Shown: positions 25,088-33,555 of the stretch, one piece after another | Numbering within the stretch: the stretch's first letter is position 1 | Layout: every line of letters begins with the position of its first letter | Source of the DNA: Hyphomicrobium_A sp964493785 | GTDB taxonomy: Bacteria > Pseudomonadota > Alphaproteobacteria > Rhizobiales > Hyphomicrobiaceae | Length of the DNA stretch: 64,000 nt | Reading direction: 5' to 3' | Assembly: GCA_964493785.1 (NCBI GenBank) | Contig: CAZBPM010000006.1 | Coordinates: 62,001 to 126,000, forward strand | Position numbers and translations under genes: made by a program | The notes under the pieces: generated by a model | Databases searched by the model: none | Seen by the model: only the letters and a program-made list of their open reading frames with translations | Told to the model about the DNA's origin: nothing

Positions 25088-26986
25088 ATGGCGAAAGCTA
25101 TCGGCATAGATCTCGGCACGACTAACTCGTGTGTCGCCGTGATGGAAGGCAGCAAACCGCGCGTCATCGAAAACTCCGAAGGAGCCCGTACGACGCCATC
25201 GGTCGTTGCTTTTGCGGAAGACGGGGCCGTGATCGTCGGTCAGCCGGCCAAGCGGCAAGCGATCACAAACCCAGAGAACACGATCTATGCGATCAAGCGG
25301 TTGATCGGTCGGCGCTACGATGACCCGATCACGCAGAAAGACATGAAGATGGTGCCCTATAAGATTGTTAAGGGCCCCAACGGCGATGCCTGGGTGGAGG
25401 TCAAGGGCAAGACGTACAGCCCCAGCCAGATCAGCGCGTTCATCCTGCAGAAGATGAAGGAAACCGCCGAGGCAAGCCTCGGCGAGAAGGTTACCCAGGC
25501 CGTCATCACAGTTCCTGCCTATTTTTCCGACGCTCAGAGGCAAGCTACCAAGGACGCCGGGCGGATCGCAGGACTGGAGGTCATGCGTATCATAAACGAG
25601 CCGACCGCTGCGGCGCTGGCGTATGGATTGGACAAGAAGGATTCTGGCACTATTTCGGTTTACGACCTGGGTGGCGGAACGTTTGACATCTCCGTTCTCG
25701 ATGTCGGCGATGGCGTCTTCGAAGTGAAGGCGACGAACGGCGATACATTTCTTGGTGGCGAGGACTTCGACCTCCGCATCGTCGATTATCTGGCGGAAGA
25801 GTTCCGCAAGGAAACCGGCATTGATCTGCGTCAGGATCGTTTGGCGCTGCAGCGGCTCAAAGATGCCGCCGAGAAAGCGAAGATCGAGCTATCGGCGACC
25901 ACGCAAACCGATGTCAATCTTCCTTTCATCACCGCCGACCAGAACGGTCCGAAGCACCTCAACATCAAGTTGACGCGTGCCAAACTCGAGGCGCTAGTCG
26001 ACGACCTCATTCAACGGACGGTCGGTCCATGCCAGGCGGCGATGAAAGACGCCGGAGTGTCCGCCGGCGATATCAGCGAGGTCGTGCTCGTCGGTGGGCA
26101 AACTCGCATGCCAAAGGTGCAGGAGACGGTCAAGAAGTTGTTCGGCCGGGAACCCCACAAGGGAGTCAATCCAGACGAAGTGGTGGCAATTGGAGCCGCA
26201 ATACAAGCAGGTGTCCTGCAAGGCGACGTCAAGGACGTGCTGCTTCTCGATGTCACTCCTTTGTCGCTTGGTATCGAGACTTTGGGTGGAGTGGTCACCA
26301 AGCTCATCGACCGCAACACGACGATCCCTACCAAGAAGAGCGAAACCTTCTCGACCGCGGCCGACAATCAGAACGCGGTCACGGTTCGCGTCTTTCAAGG
26401 GGAGCGCGAGATGGCCGCCGACAACAAGCTTCTTGGACAGTTCGATCTTGTCGGCATCAAACCGGCGCCGCGCGGCGTACCGCAGGTCGAAGTGGCGTTC
26501 GACATCGATGCTAACGGGATCGTCCATGTCTCGGCAAAAGACAAATCGACCGGCAAGGAACAGTCAATTCGCATAGAGGCCTCCGGCGGTCTCAGCGAGG
26601 CGGACATCAAACGCATGGTGGATGAAGCGCAAGCTCATGCCCAAGACGACAAACGACGGCGCGAACTTGTGGAGGCCCGCAATCAGGCTGACGCCGCGAT
26701 CTACGCCGCAGAAAAATCTCTTGCCGAGTTGGGCAGTCGAGCAGCCGCTGACGCGCGAACCGAGACGGAACAGGCGATCACCACGTTGCAGGAGGCAATC
26801 AAAGGTGATGAACTCGGCGCCATTAGCAAAATAACCGAGCGGCTGACGCAGGCCACGACGCGTCTCGCTCAGAGCGCTCCAGAGCAGGGTCCGTCCGGAC
26901 AGGAAGGCGCCGCTGGAACTCCCGAATCGGACGTCATCGACGCGGAGTTCGAGGAGACGGACCAACACGACCGCAAAGCCAGCTAG
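25088..26986 (+). CDS. dnaK: Chaperone DnaK (Hsp70)
   Basis: A 632-aa Hsp70. The ATPase domain starts AKAIGIDLGTTNSCVAVMEG and includes the phosphate-2 motif VYDLGGGTFDISVLDVGDGVFEV and VVLVGGQTRMPKVQ; the linker DVLLLDVTPLSLGIET leads to the substrate domain; the tail ends in the EEVD-like acidic VIDAEFEETD. The length is normal. ATG at 25088 follows AAGGAG. The gene is packed with grpE and dnaJ-like genes (4 and about 34 bases). No CIRCE is present, unlike groES-groEL at 3 kb. It is probably an extra dnaK copy. Confidence 0.96.
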   Translation: MAKAIGIDLGTTNSCVAVMEGSKPRVIENSEGARTTPSVVAFAEDGAVIVGQPAKRQAITNPENTIYAIKRLIGRRYDDPITQKDMKMVPYKIVKGPNGDAWVEVKGKTYSPSQISAFILQKMKETAEASLGEKVTQAVITVPAYFSDAQRQATKDAGRIAGLEVMRIINEPTAAALAYGLDKKDSGTISVYDLGGGTFDISVLDVGDGVFEVKATNGDTFLGGEDFDLRIVDYLAEEFRKETGIDLRQDRLALQRLKDAAEKAKIELSATTQTDVNLPFITADQNGPKHLNIKLTRAKLEALVDDLIQRTVGPCQAAMKDAGVSAGDISEVVLVGGQTRMPKVQETVKKLFGREPHKGVNPDEVVAIGAAIQAGVLQGDVKDVLLLDVTPLSLGIETLGGVVTKLIDRNTTIPTKKSETFSTAADNQNAVTVRVFQGEREMAADNKLLGQFDLVGIKPAPRGVPQVEVAFDIDANGIVHVSAKDKSTGKEQSIRIEASGGLSEADIKRMVDEAQAHAQDDKRRRELVEARNQADAAIYAAEKSLAELGSRAAADARTETEQAITTLQEAIKGDELGAISKITERLTQATTRLAQSAPEQGPSGQEGAAGTPESDVIDAEFEETDQHDRKAS

Positions 26987-26989
26987 CGA

Positions 26990-27589
26990 ATGGATGCAAC
27001 CATGGGCGGTGAAAAAAGTATCGAGCGAGCGAGCAAGGAGCCGGCTGGCCGTCCCGATAGGGCAGCAATGCCGCCACAGGCTGCGGCGACAGCTGATGCT
27101 GAACAATTGGAAGCTGATAATGCGGATCTCAAGGACCGCTTGCTGCGAGCACTTGCGGAATGTGAGAACGTGCGCCGGCGTGGCGACCGTCTAGCATCGG
27201 ACGCCCGACGCTCGGCTATCGGCGAATTCGCAAAGGAGATGCTGACGGTAGCTGACAACCTGCACCGAGCTATCGAAGCTGGCACATCCGCATCGGCAAA
27301 GCCGCTCTCAGAATCACCGCTTGTTGACGGCGTGAGGGCGACCGAGCGCACGCTTACAAAAGCGCTCGAGAAATTTGGCGTGGAGCGCATCCGTGCGTTG
27401 GGTGTAGCCTTTGATCCGGCGCTTCACGAGGCAGTGCAGCAATCCCCGGACGACGAGCACCCGCCCGGAACGATTGTTCAGGTGGTCGAGGACGGATACG
27501 TGCTCGGTGATCGCCTTTTGCGCCCCACACGCGCAATCGTAGCCGGACCCCAACCGGCGCGGCAGCGCGCGGACGGTGCACCTGGCTAG
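26990..27589 (+). CDS. grpE: Nucleotide exchange factor GrpE
   Basis: A 199-aa GrpE homologue. It has an acidic N-terminal coiled coil (ADAEQLEADNADLKDRLLRALAECENVRRRGDRLASDARRSAIGEFAKEMLTVADNLHRAI), then the beta domain with GVRATERTLTKALEKFGVERIRALGVAFDPALHEAVQQ and GTIVQVVEDGYVLGDRLLRPTRAIVA. Both signature regions are intact. It starts 3 bases after the dnaK stop, so translation is coupled. An alternative ATG at 27002 exists. It releases ADP from DnaK. Confidence 0.94.
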   Translation: MDATMGGEKSIERASKEPAGRPDRAAMPPQAAATADAEQLEADNADLKDRLLRALAECENVRRRGDRLASDARRSAIGEFAKEMLTVADNLHRAIEAGTSASAKPLSESPLVDGVRATERTLTKALEKFGVERIRALGVAFDPALHEAVQQSPDDEHPPGTIVQVVEDGYVLGDRLLRPTRAIVAGPQPARQRADGAPG

Positions 27590-27623
27590 TTTTCGCGACA
27601 CATGAAGCGGGCAGGAGGCGCCG

Positions 27624-28529
27624 TTGGCTTCAAGTCCCTACGAGATCCTGGGCGTAAAACAGGATGCGACAGCGGCTGAGATCCGCAAGGCCTATCGACG
27701 CTTGGCTAAGTCATCTCATCCCGATGTCAATCGCGGCGACAAGAAGTCCGAAGAGCGCTTCAAGCGGATATCTGCCGCTTACGATTTGCTGAGCGACGCC
27801 GAGAAGCGCGCTCGCTTCGATAGTGGCGAAATCGACGCCTCAGGTGCGGAACGCCCTCGCAGCCGGTCACGCCGAACATCGGCAAACGGAGCCGCCGATC
27901 CTTTCGGGGGCGCCGGCGGTTTCGGAGAAGCGGCGGGCTTCAGCGATAGCGATGACATCTTCGCGCAAATGTTCGGCGGGAGTTTCAGGCGCACTTCGCG
28001 AGGCGCGAACCGCCGCTATAGGCTCGACGTGGATTTTCTCGATGCCGTGAACGGTGCCAAGCGATCGCTGGTGCTACCCGATGGCTCCCATATTGACGTC
28101 AACATTCCGGCGGGCATTCGCGACGGTCAGGTGCTCCGCATTCGCGGCAAAGGCGAACCGAGTGATGGGGGCGCTGGCGACGCATTGATCGAGATCGGTG
28201 TGCGGCCTCATCCGCATTTCGAGCGCAAGGGTGACGACATTTACGTCGACGTGCCGATCACTTTGAAGGAAGCCGTGCTGGGAGCCAAGATCAAGGCACC
28301 AACGCCGGCTGGGTCGGTGACGGTGACGGTTCCGAAAGGAGCCAACACGGGAACGGTGCTGCGACTGAAGGGCCGCGGAGTGCGCCGCAAGACTGGAGAG
28401 CGCGGCGACGAATATGTGACGCTGAACGTTCGACTGCCCGACAAGCGCGATCCTGAGCTTGAGAGGTTTGTCACGCACTGGCATCCAGCAACAACCCAAG
28501 ATCCTCGCTCGGACCTTCTCAACGACTGA
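27624..28529 (+). CDS. DnaJ-type co-chaperone without zinc domain (CbpA-like)
   Basis: A 301-aa class B J-protein. The J domain (SPYEILGVKQDATAAEIRKAYRRLAKSSHPDVNRGDKKSEERFKRISAAYDLLSD) carries an intact HPD. A Gly/Phe-rich linker (DPFGGAGGFGEAAGF) is followed by two C-terminal beta domains (RLDVDFLDAVNGAKRSLVLPDGSHIDVNIPAGI...). The Cys-rich zinc domain is absent. The start is TTG at 27624 with AGGAGG 5 bases upstream, an unusual start that may limit its level. It is the last gene of the BON-chaperone operon and stimulates DnaK ATPase. Confidence 0.93.
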   Translation: MASSPYEILGVKQDATAAEIRKAYRRLAKSSHPDVNRGDKKSEERFKRISAAYDLLSDAEKRARFDSGEIDASGAERPRSRSRRTSANGAADPFGGAGGFGEAAGFSDSDDIFAQMFGGSFRRTSRGANRRYRLDVDFLDAVNGAKRSLVLPDGSHIDVNIPAGIRDGQVLRIRGKGEPSDGGAGDALIEIGVRPHPHFERKGDDIYVDVPITLKEAVLGAKIKAPTPAGSVTVTVPKGANTGTVLRLKGRGVRRKTGERGDEYVTLNVRLPDKRDPELERFVTHWHPATTQDPRSDLLND

Positions 28530-28556
28530 TGCTGCGCCCTCAGGCATGGCGGCTCG

Positions 28557-30212
28557 TCACATGCCCTTTAAGTACTCATGCACGAACTTCACCGCCATAG
28601 CGCCCTCGCCCACAGCCGAGGCGACTCGCCTAATCGATTCCGATCGCACGTCGCCTGCGGCGAACACGCCGGCTCGACTGGCCTCCAGCAGATAGGGCTC
28701 CCGGTTAGCGGTCCAATGAGGAGACCGTGCCACCGCCGCTCCGGTCCGTACAAATTGTTTGGCATCCTTCTCGATCTCCGGCGGAAGCCAGTCGGTGCGC
28801 GGGTCGGCTCCTATGAAGCTGAAGACCGCAGGAGTCTTCAGAGTCTGCACCTCGCCGGTCTCGCTATTCACGATCTCGATCTCCCTGAGGTGGTCATCGC
28901 CCCGCATGGCGCGGACCGTGGTGTTCAGAAGCACGGTGACGTTCGGCGTTTGCTCGATGCGCCGAGCGAGGTATGCCGACATGTCTGCATAGAGATCACT
29001 ACCGCGAATGATGAGGTAGACTTCGCGCGCAACCCCGGAGAGGAAGACAGCGGCTTGTCCGGCAGAATTGCCGCCCCCAATGACGACTGCTTCTGCATTG
29101 CGGCATAGCGGCGCCTCATTAGGGGTGGCCGCGTAGTAGACTCCGCAGCCTTCGTAGCGCTCGCAGCCTTCCGCTGGAAGTCGCCGGTAATCGGCGCCAG
29201 TTGCGATCAGAACGCATTTGGCGGTGAGCGTCTCGCCTCCATCGATGTGCAGGGTCGGGTACGTACCGTCGAAGGTCAGGCGGATGACAGGCGCCGGAAC
29301 CTCGATGCGTGCCCCGAATTTTCTGGCTTGAACGGCCGCGCGCTCCGCAAGCTCGCCACCGGTGATTCCCGTCGGGAAGCCAAGGTAGTTCTCAATGCGC
29401 ATGCTGCGGCCGGCTTGACCGCCCGGTCCCGCAGTATCGAGAACGATGGTGCTCAGTCCTTCCGAGGCCGCATAGACGCCGGCCCCAAGGCCAGCCGGAC
29501 CAGCACCAACTATGATCAGATCATATGTCGTCTGCTCGAGAGGTCGGCGGATGCCGAGCGCCTCGGCTAGCACTCTGTCCGACGGGTTGCGCAAGATCAG
29601 CTTGCGCCCCCAAGCCACCACGGGCGTCTCGGCTTCGCTCACCCCAAACTGCTTCAGGAACCGCGTCACGTCGGGATTGGTTTCGAGATCGAGCCATAAA
29701 AAAGGTATTCTATTCTTGGCTAGGAAGTCGCGTACGCGCGAGGTGTCACTTGAGTAGCGCGAGCCGATGACGCGAATGCCAGCGAATTCGCCGGACGCTT
29801 GCAGGAGCTGTCGCCGGGCTATGAACGCCTGCAGTATCGTGTCGCCGAGCGCAGGATGCAGGTTGATGACCTCGCGCAATCCGCCGGGGGGGATCTCGTA
29901 GACCTCACAGGCCCCTCGTGCAACGCCGCTCACCAGCACCGCTTCGCCGGTAAGATGCGCAACGTCGCCCGTGAAACTTCCCGGGCCGTGAACCGTAATT
30001 ATCTTGGGCTCATCCCCGGATTCGTCGATGATCTCCACCTTGCCCGACTTGACGATGAAAAAACCAAAGTCGCGATCACCTGCCTTGAACAGGTATTCTC
30101 CGTCGCCATAGCGCTTGAGCATCGCCGTGCTGCAGCGTTCGAGCCCCGCCATCTGCTCGTTCGTCAGCGTTGGATACGCGACGGCGTTGAGGTTGAGGTC
30201 TTGAGCGATCAT
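28557..30212 (-). CDS. cNMP-binding / glutaredoxin-like / thioredoxin-reductase-like fusion flavoprotein
   Basis: About 551 aa. Residues 15-125 form a Crp-type cyclic-nucleotide barrel (GDGEYLFKAGDRDFGFFIVKSGKVEI); 140-220 form a glutaredoxin-like domain whose CxxC is SSDT; 230-551 form an FAD/NAD(P)H thioredoxin-reductase fold (DLIIVGAGPAGLGAGVYAASEGL; VVIGGGNSAGQAAVFL; VFAAGDVRSESIRRVASAVGEGAMAV). The redox CATC of thioredoxin reductase is replaced by YAAT, so it cannot pass electrons through the usual disulfide. ATG at 30212 has GGAGA 8 bases upstream. It is convergent with dnaJ and probably a regulated NAD(P)H oxidoreductase with an unknown acceptor. Confidence 0.88.
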   Translation of the reverse strand: MIAQDLNLNAVAYPTLTNEQMAGLERCSTAMLKRYGDGEYLFKAGDRDFGFFIVKSGKVEIIDESGDEPKIITVHGPGSFTGDVAHLTGEAVLVSGVARGACEVYEIPPGGLREVINLHPALGDTILQAFIARRQLLQASGEFAGIRVIGSRYSSDTSRVRDFLAKNRIPFLWLDLETNPDVTRFLKQFGVSEAETPVVAWGRKLILRNPSDRVLAEALGIRRPLEQTTYDLIIVGAGPAGLGAGVYAASEGLSTIVLDTAGPGGQAGRSMRIENYLGFPTGITGGELAERAAVQARKFGARIEVPAPVIRLTFDGTYPTLHIDGGETLTAKCVLIATGADYRRLPAEGCERYEGCGVYYAATPNEAPLCRNAEAVVIGGGNSAGQAAVFLSGVAREVYLIIRGSDLYADMSAYLARRIEQTPNVTVLLNTTVRAMRGDDHLREIEIVNSETGEVQTLKTPAVFSFIGADPRTDWLPPEIEKDAKQFVRTGAAVARSPHWTANREPYLLEASRAGVFAAGDVRSESIRRVASAVGEGAMAVKFVHEYLKGM

Positions 30213-30493
30213 CGGCAGTATCTCCGGGTCGGCGACCTGCCGTCGACTTTTTCTGGCCTTTGTCGATCTGGCACCATCGGTGGGTCTTTTAGTGTTATGT
30301 GTCGAACGCCAACCACGATTTCTGATCGATGGCTTCGCTGCAAGTTTTGCATAGGGTTTCGCGTTTATCATGCGCACAGCAGTGAAGAGTTAGCTATTAG
30401 TCGGCGCAGGCAATTGCAGATAATGATGTGCAATTGATCGGCCTCGCACAACTAGTCGGAACGTTGGTTCGAACAGCCAAGCGAGGACTTTAA

Positions 30494-30970
30494 ATGAAGC
30501 GGCTCTTGTTTCGCGAAACCCGTGAGAACTGGGCGGGGCTCACCCTGTACCAACGCTTCGAGCAAGTCGTCGTCTTGCTATTGGGCCTACTCATCTCCGT
30601 AGTCATCGTCGTGGCACTCTTCAACGTGCTGAAAACTGTGTTCGCGTTGCTCCACCTCGGACTTCTGGATCCAACCAAACCGGAGGTGTTCCAGAACATT
30701 TTTGGGATGATCATGATCGTGCTCATCTCCCTTGAGTTCAACCACACCATCGTCGGTCTTTTGCAACGCGGTAGCAGGATCGTCCAAGTCCGCGCGGTCG
30801 TGCTGATCGCCCTGCTAGCCGTCCTGCGCAAGTTCATTATTATCGAACTCACCGAAACCGATGCGCTAATGCTTCTGACGTTAGCGGCGGCGACACTCGC
30901 TCTGGGCGGTGTCTATTGGGCTTTACGCCAGCAAGACAGAGCAACGACCGTCGACGACAAGGCAAGCTAG
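30494..30970 (+). CDS. PsiE-family membrane protein
   Basis: A 158-aa membrane protein with four hydrophobic helices (VVVLLLGLLISVVIVVALFNVLKTVFALL; FGMIMIVLISLEF; VVLIALLAVLRKFIIIEL; ALMLLTLAAATLALGGVYWAL). The conserved NIFGMIMIVLISLEFNHTI and RKFIIIE segments identify the phosphate-starvation-inducible PsiE family, whose function is unknown. It is divergent from the cNMP/TrxR fusion across 280 bases and convergent with the LLM oxidoreductase. No FNR-type box is found upstream. Confidence 0.85.
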   Translation: MKRLLFRETRENWAGLTLYQRFEQVVVLLLGLLISVVIVVALFNVLKTVFALLHLGLLDPTKPEVFQNIFGMIMIVLISLEFNHTIVGLLQRGSRIVQVRAVVLIALLAVLRKFIIIELTETDALMLLTLAAATLALGGVYWALRQQDRATTVDDKAS

Positions 30971-31015
30971 GCCCGATCAGACGCTTGTCGACCCGCGGCG
31001 TTACCGGCAATTCGC

Positions 31016-32032
31016 TCAGGGCACGGAGTAGAGCGCCGGTGCGGCGCCGGCCGTTTGTGTCGCGGCGATCAACTCGTAGGAGCGTAGCCGCGCAGCATGG
31101 TCGTAGACGTCCGACACAACGATCAATTCATCGGCGCCGGTCTCGGCCACAAGAGAATTAATGGCGACGCGTACGGTCTCGGGAGAACCCACGATGGAGC
31201 GGGCGAGCATATGCTGCACTTGCGCCTTCTCCGCCGGCGTCCAATAGGTTTCTATATCGTCGATTGGCGGCTGGCTAAGCCCGAGCACGCCGCGAAAGAG
31301 GTTCGTAAAGGACATCTTTTGCGTGGTCGCCAGTCGCAGCGCCTGGTGATCGGTCTCAGCAGCAATGATGTTGACCCCGACTGCGGCATACGGCCGGTCG
31401 AGTTGTGGAGATGGCTTGAAGCGGCGACGGTAGATATCGAGGGCGGGCAGCAATTGATCGGGGGCGAAGTGCGAGGCGAACGCGTAGGGGAGCCCCAACT
31501 GGGCCGCGACTTGCGCGCCGTATGTGCTAGAGCCGAGGATCCATACCTGAACATCGGTCCCCGCCGCAGGAACTGCCTGCACGCGCTGCCCCGGCTGCGC
31601 AGGAGCGAAATAACCCAGCAGCTCAAGGACGTCCTCAGGGAAAGTTTCCGCGCTTCCCGGTGATCGGCGCAGAGCTCGAACAGTCGCCGGATCGGTACCG
31701 GGAGCGCGGCCGAGGCCGAGATCGATGCGACCCGGGAAGAGCCGCGCCAGCGTCCCGAACTGCTCCGCGATAATGATCGGGGCGTGGTTAGGCAGCATGA
31801 TGCCCCCGGCGCCTACGCGGATGCGCACCGTGCCTGAAGCGATATGCGCTATAACCACCGAGGTCGCGGCGCTTGCAATGCCTGGCATGTTGTGGTGTTC
31901 GGCCACCCAGAACCGGCGATACCCCCACTTTTCGGCATGAGCTGCCAGATCGCGGGCATTATCGAGCGCACCGCGTGCATCGGTGTCTTCGGTGACACGA
32001 ACGAGATCCAAGATCGATAGCAGCGCGGACAT
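31016..32032 (-). CDS. LLM-class flavin-dependent oxidoreductase (MsnO8-like)
   Basis: A 338-aa luciferase-like monooxygenase. It has LSILDLVRVTEDTDARGALDNARDLAAHAEKWGYRRFWVAEHHNMPG, GTVRIRVGAGGIMLPNHAPIIIAEQFGTLARLFPGRIDLGLGRAPGTD and VWILGSSTYGAQVAAQLGLPYAFASHFAP, the pattern of the common MsnO8/YhbW-like branch. It lies 81 bases downstream of the YqjM-like OYE gene on the same strand, so an OYE-LLM operon read from the box at 33368 is likely. The OYE or another flavin reductase could supply reduced flavin. Substrate unknown. Confidence 0.9.
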   Translation of the reverse strand: MSALLSILDLVRVTEDTDARGALDNARDLAAHAEKWGYRRFWVAEHHNMPGIASAATSVVIAHIASGTVRIRVGAGGIMLPNHAPIIIAEQFGTLARLFPGRIDLGLGRAPGTDPATVRALRRSPGSAETFPEDVLELLGYFAPAQPGQRVQAVPAAGTDVQVWILGSSTYGAQVAAQLGLPYAFASHFAPDQLLPALDIYRRRFKPSPQLDRPYAAVGVNIIAAETDHQALRLATTQKMSFTNLFRGVLGLSQPPIDDIETYWTPAEKAQVQHMLARSIVGSPETVRVAINSLVAETGADELIVVSDVYDHAARLRSYELIAATQTAGAAPALYSVP

Positions 32033-32113
32033 GTCGCCTCACCGAGCTTTTTGCGAAGTCGGCCTCATTAATGCACGATGAGGAGTTTGAGAAATGATAA
32101 GGATCGATCATAG

Positions 32114-33280
32114 CTAGATGTGTCGGCGAATCGCATAGCCGTATTGAATTGGCCAATGCGGTTCCGCGTCGAGCTTGTGCTCGCTATTGAGCCCCCAATA
32201 TGGCTCGCGCAGAAATTCGCGCGCTATAAACACCAGGTCCGCATCGCCACCGGTAATAATCTCGTCCGCGTGCTGCGCGTCCGAAATCATGCCGACGGCG
32301 CCCGTGCACAATTCGGCTTCGTCCCGAATGCGTCTCGCGAACGGCACTTGAAAGCCGCGCTGCAGGGGAATGCGTGCCGTTGGTGTCATCCCCCCGGACG
32401 AGACGTCGATCAGATCGACACCTAGCGTTTTGAGACGCTTGGCAAGCTCGACGGATTCGTCGATGTCCCAGCCTCCCGCAACCCAATCTGTCGCCGAGAT
32501 GCGAACGAACAGAGGCAATTCCTGCGGCACCAGCGCTCGCAGGCGTTCGGCAAGTTTCAGCAACAGACGCGTCCTGTTCTCGAAGCTCCCGCCGTACTCG
32601 TCCATCCTGTCGTTACTGAGGGGGGATAAAAATTCATGGAGCAGATAGCCATGCGCTGCATGAATTTCGATGACCTCGAAACCTGCTTCAAGCGCCCGCC
32701 ATGCGGCGGTCTCGAACGCTGTAATGATCATTTCGATGGCCTTTAGGTCGAGCGGAGTAGGCACCGGACTCCTTTCGTCAAAGGGGATGGCACTCGGGCC
32801 AACGACGGGCCAGCCCCCTGCGTCGCGGCCAAGTGCGCGTCCACCCTTCCACGGAGCCTCACAGCTCGCCTTCCGCCCCGCGTGGGCAAGCTGAATTCCG
32901 GCGACCGACCTCTGGCTTTTGATGAAACTGGCAATTCGCTGCAGCGGCGCGATCTGTGTGTCGCCCCAAAGGCCGAGATCGCCGGGCGTTATACGACCTT
33001 CAGGCAAAACCGCCGTTGCTTCAACCATGACGTGGCCCGCCCCGCCGACCGCTCTGCTTCCCAAATGGACGAGGTGCCAGTCATTGGCGAAGCCGTCCTC
33101 TGCTGAATATTGACACATCGGGGCGACCGCTATTCGGTTTCGAAAGGTCACGTCGCGAAGGACAAGCGGTGTCAACAAATTGACTTCGGGTACCTCGAGA
33201 TCGTGCCTGCTGTCAGCCCGCCCACTTTGAATCGGGATACGGTAGCTCTCTCGGCCACCATTCGTTACGCGCTTTTCCAT
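32114..33280 (-). CDS. Old yellow enzyme, YqjM-like (NADH:flavin oxidoreductase)
   Basis: A 388-aa FMN enzyme. Key segments are LLTPLVLRDVTFRNRIAVAPMCQYSAEDGFANDWHLVHLGSRAVGG (the Cys in MCQYS tunes the flavin in YqjM), AGIQLAHAGRKAS, IHAAHGYLLHEFLSPLSNDRMDEYGGS and ADLVFIAREFLREPYW. This is the thermophilic-like OYE class, distinct from the enzyme at 16732. ATG at 33280 has GAGG 5 bases upstream; the first 30 residues are poorly conserved and a TTG nearer the homology is possible. The box at 33368-33381 is about 95 bases upstream. It is followed by the LLM gene. Confidence 0.9.
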   Translation of the reverse strand: MEKRVTNGGRESYRIPIQSGRADSRHDLEVPEVNLLTPLVLRDVTFRNRIAVAPMCQYSAEDGFANDWHLVHLGSRAVGGAGHVMVEATAVLPEGRITPGDLGLWGDTQIAPLQRIASFIKSQRSVAGIQLAHAGRKASCEAPWKGGRALGRDAGGWPVVGPSAIPFDERSPVPTPLDLKAIEMIITAFETAAWRALEAGFEVIEIHAAHGYLLHEFLSPLSNDRMDEYGGSFENRTRLLLKLAERLRALVPQELPLFVRISATDWVAGGWDIDESVELAKRLKTLGVDLIDVSSGGMTPTARIPLQRGFQVPFARRIRDEAELCTGAVGMISDAQHADEIITGGDADLVFIAREFLREPYWGLNSEHKLDAEPHWPIQYGYAIRRHI

Positions 33281-33367
33281 GAATGCCTCGCGAAGCTGCG
33301 TGGACACGCCTGGCCCTTCCGCCAAGCCATCCATGTGACATCAAGTGCCCCGCCTCATGGGTTGGCT

Positions 33368-33381
33368 ATGACGACCGTCAA
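33368..33381 (-). promoter_or_regulatory. FNR/FixK-type box ATGACGACCGTCAA
   Basis: Near-perfect TTGAC-N4-GTCAT on the minus strand. It sits 74 bases from a second box at 33442, between divergent genes. This copy is best placed for the OYE-LLM unit; the -10 region to the left (CTTGAT/TTGATG at 22-23 bases) is weak. Confidence 0.6.
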
Positions 33382-33441
33382 TATCTCGATGTTGTGCAGC
33401 CTCGCTGCTGACATGCGCCGCCGAGGCCCCAACTCCCAAAA

Positions 33442-33455
33442 ATGACAACCATCAT
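33442..33455 (+). promoter_or_regulatory. FNR/FixK-type box ATGACAACCATCAT
   Basis: TGAC-N4-ATCA palindrome. A TACAAT -10-like element lies about 27 bases to the right and the zinc-free alcohol dehydrogenase starts at 33556. It is the rightward partner of the box at 33368. Confidence 0.58.
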
Positions 33456-33555
33456 GGCTGCCGGGCACGTTCTCTGCCTGTGTACAATGTCTGCGTCGCG
33501 ATCAGGAGGAGACGCAAAGCGCGATAATCGACGCCAATTGCGAGAGGAAGAAATC

